A stretch of DNA of 6,958 nucleotides from CAYRFU01 sp964423525 (GTDB taxonomy: Bacteria > Vulcanimicrobiota > Xenobia > Xenobiales > JADMJV01), in NCBI GenBank assembly GCA_964423525.1, contig CAYRFU010000355.1, positions 1-6,958 of the forward strand. The letters run 5' to 3'. The position numbers and the translations under genes were made by a program. Positions within the stretch are counted from its first letter, which is position 1. Every line of letters starts with the position of its first letter. Of the stretch, positions 6,446-6,958 are shown piece by piece. The notes below the pieces were generated by a model. The model had not been told where the DNA came from, searched no databases, and worked only from the letters and a program-made list of their open reading frames with translations.

Positions 6446-6958
6446 TGGGGGGTCGCTTTCCCCTTATGCACCCTTCTAACGGAGAAAGCCGCGAAGGAGC
6501 CGTCATCACCAACGGTGACAGCATTGCCTTCTCCACCAACTACGAAGCCGCCAGAGCGGGCACCAATGCTTACCTCGCGAGGGCCGGGGGGGATCAGACC
6601 GAGGTGGTGGAAGTCGACCTGAGTCAAACCCATCAGATCTACGGTCCCGGTCAGGTCCGGATGGCCAAGCTGAGTGACGTGATGGGTCTGGGCGCCGACA
6701 AGGGAGCTGCCACCGAGGTAGGCCAATTTGAGGCGGGTGTCTCCGCTCTCAAAGGAGAGCCCGCCCCGCTCGAGAGACCAGGGGACCATCTGGCCCACGA
6801 TTTCGACAGCGACCGCTCGGTCGTCATGGCCAGCTACTCCGAGCGGGGCATTACGATCTCAGGTGTCAGCGACGAGGAGGAGGCGCTGGTGGGGAGCCGC
6901 ATGGCCCTCGAACAGCTCGGGATGGCCGTTCATATTGCCAGCGCTGCCGGCGGGGGCG
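6442..6958 (+). CDS. Unrecognised protein, N-terminal part, runs off the window
   Basis: An open + strand frame continues to the window end with 172 visible codons and no stop. Third positions are mostly G or C, as in the neighbouring genes, which supports coding and argues against the overlapping - strand frame at 6394-6798. I do not recognise the family. The visible part is soluble-looking and acidic, with no signal peptide or membrane segment. Features worth noting are ITNGDSIAFSTNYEAARAG, VEVDLSQTHQIYGPGQVRM, LAHDFDSDRSVVMASYSERG, and a final Ala/Gly-rich stretch after GSRMALEQLGMAVHIAS. Possible starts are ATG 6442, 6445 and 6466 and ATT 6415. ATG 6442 is chosen for its overlap with the leader frame; ATG 6466 is also plausible, but a GGGG/CCCC hairpin (6449-6463) lies just before it. 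The gene is divergent from carA and shares its promoter region. Confidence 0.65.
   Translation, partial: MMGGRFPLMHPSNGESREGAVITNGDSIAFSTNYEAARAGTNAYLARAGGDQTEVVEVDLSQTHQIYGPGQVRMAKLSDVMGLGADKGAATEVGQFEAGVSALKGEPAPLERPGDHLAHDFDSDRSVVMASYSERGITISGVSDEEEALVGSRMALEQLGMAVHIASAAGGG

Noticed and set aside
6394..6798. - strand frame of 134 codons
   Set aside because: Overlaps the better + strand frame, which stays open to the window end with G/C-rich third positions, and crosses the carA promoter region.

Overview
The window is bacterial DNA of fairly high G+C, with short intergenic gaps, operon-style spacing, TTG starts and G/C-rich third codon positions. The proteins are well-conserved bacterial families (CarA, CarB, ArsR, ACR3). 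I cannot place the organism below domain level from these genes alone.

Layout from left to right. Bases 1-356 are a noncoding tandem array of six units of 61-63 bp, the last one truncated. Each unit carries a C-run/G-run core and a self-complementary CTTG...CAAG frame. Bases 357-678 hold no convincing gene, but they contain three inverted repeats. The third (550-581) overlaps a perfect TTGACA -35 box and is a good candidate operator/promoter for the next operon. Next comes a two-gene arsenic-resistance operon on the + strand: arsR (679-921, a metalloregulatory repressor with a CVC motif), then, 14 nt later, acr3 (936-1883, arsenite efflux permease). The acr3 frame breaks just after the conserved TM9 FFELAVA motif. 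The missing last transmembrane segment is still readable in another frame up to 1978.

On the - strand, carA (6289-5162) and carB (5169-1954) form the usual operon for carbamoyl-phosphate synthetase, with an 8-nt overlap. CarA supplies ammonia from glutamine. CarB turns bicarbonate, ammonia and two ATP into carbamoyl phosphate for arginine and pyrimidine synthesis. Both look intact, with catalytic residues and the C-terminal allosteric domain in place. carB converges on acr3; with the remnant counted, their 3' ends overlap by 25 bp.

Between carA and the right edge is a divergent promoter region with one A/T-rich element usable as a -10 in both directions. To its right a + strand gene runs off the window. 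I do not recognise its product. It is preceded by a strong Shine-Dalgarno followed by a 9-codon frame whose TGA overlaps the gene's first ATG.

The main points for a second look are the structured tandem array, the damaged arsenic operon (acr3 frameshift, possible arsR start frameshift), the 32-bp dyad upstream of arsR, and the leader-ORF arrangement before the unknown gene. I see no mobile element, CRISPR array, tRNA or rRNA. I did not find a complete new system.
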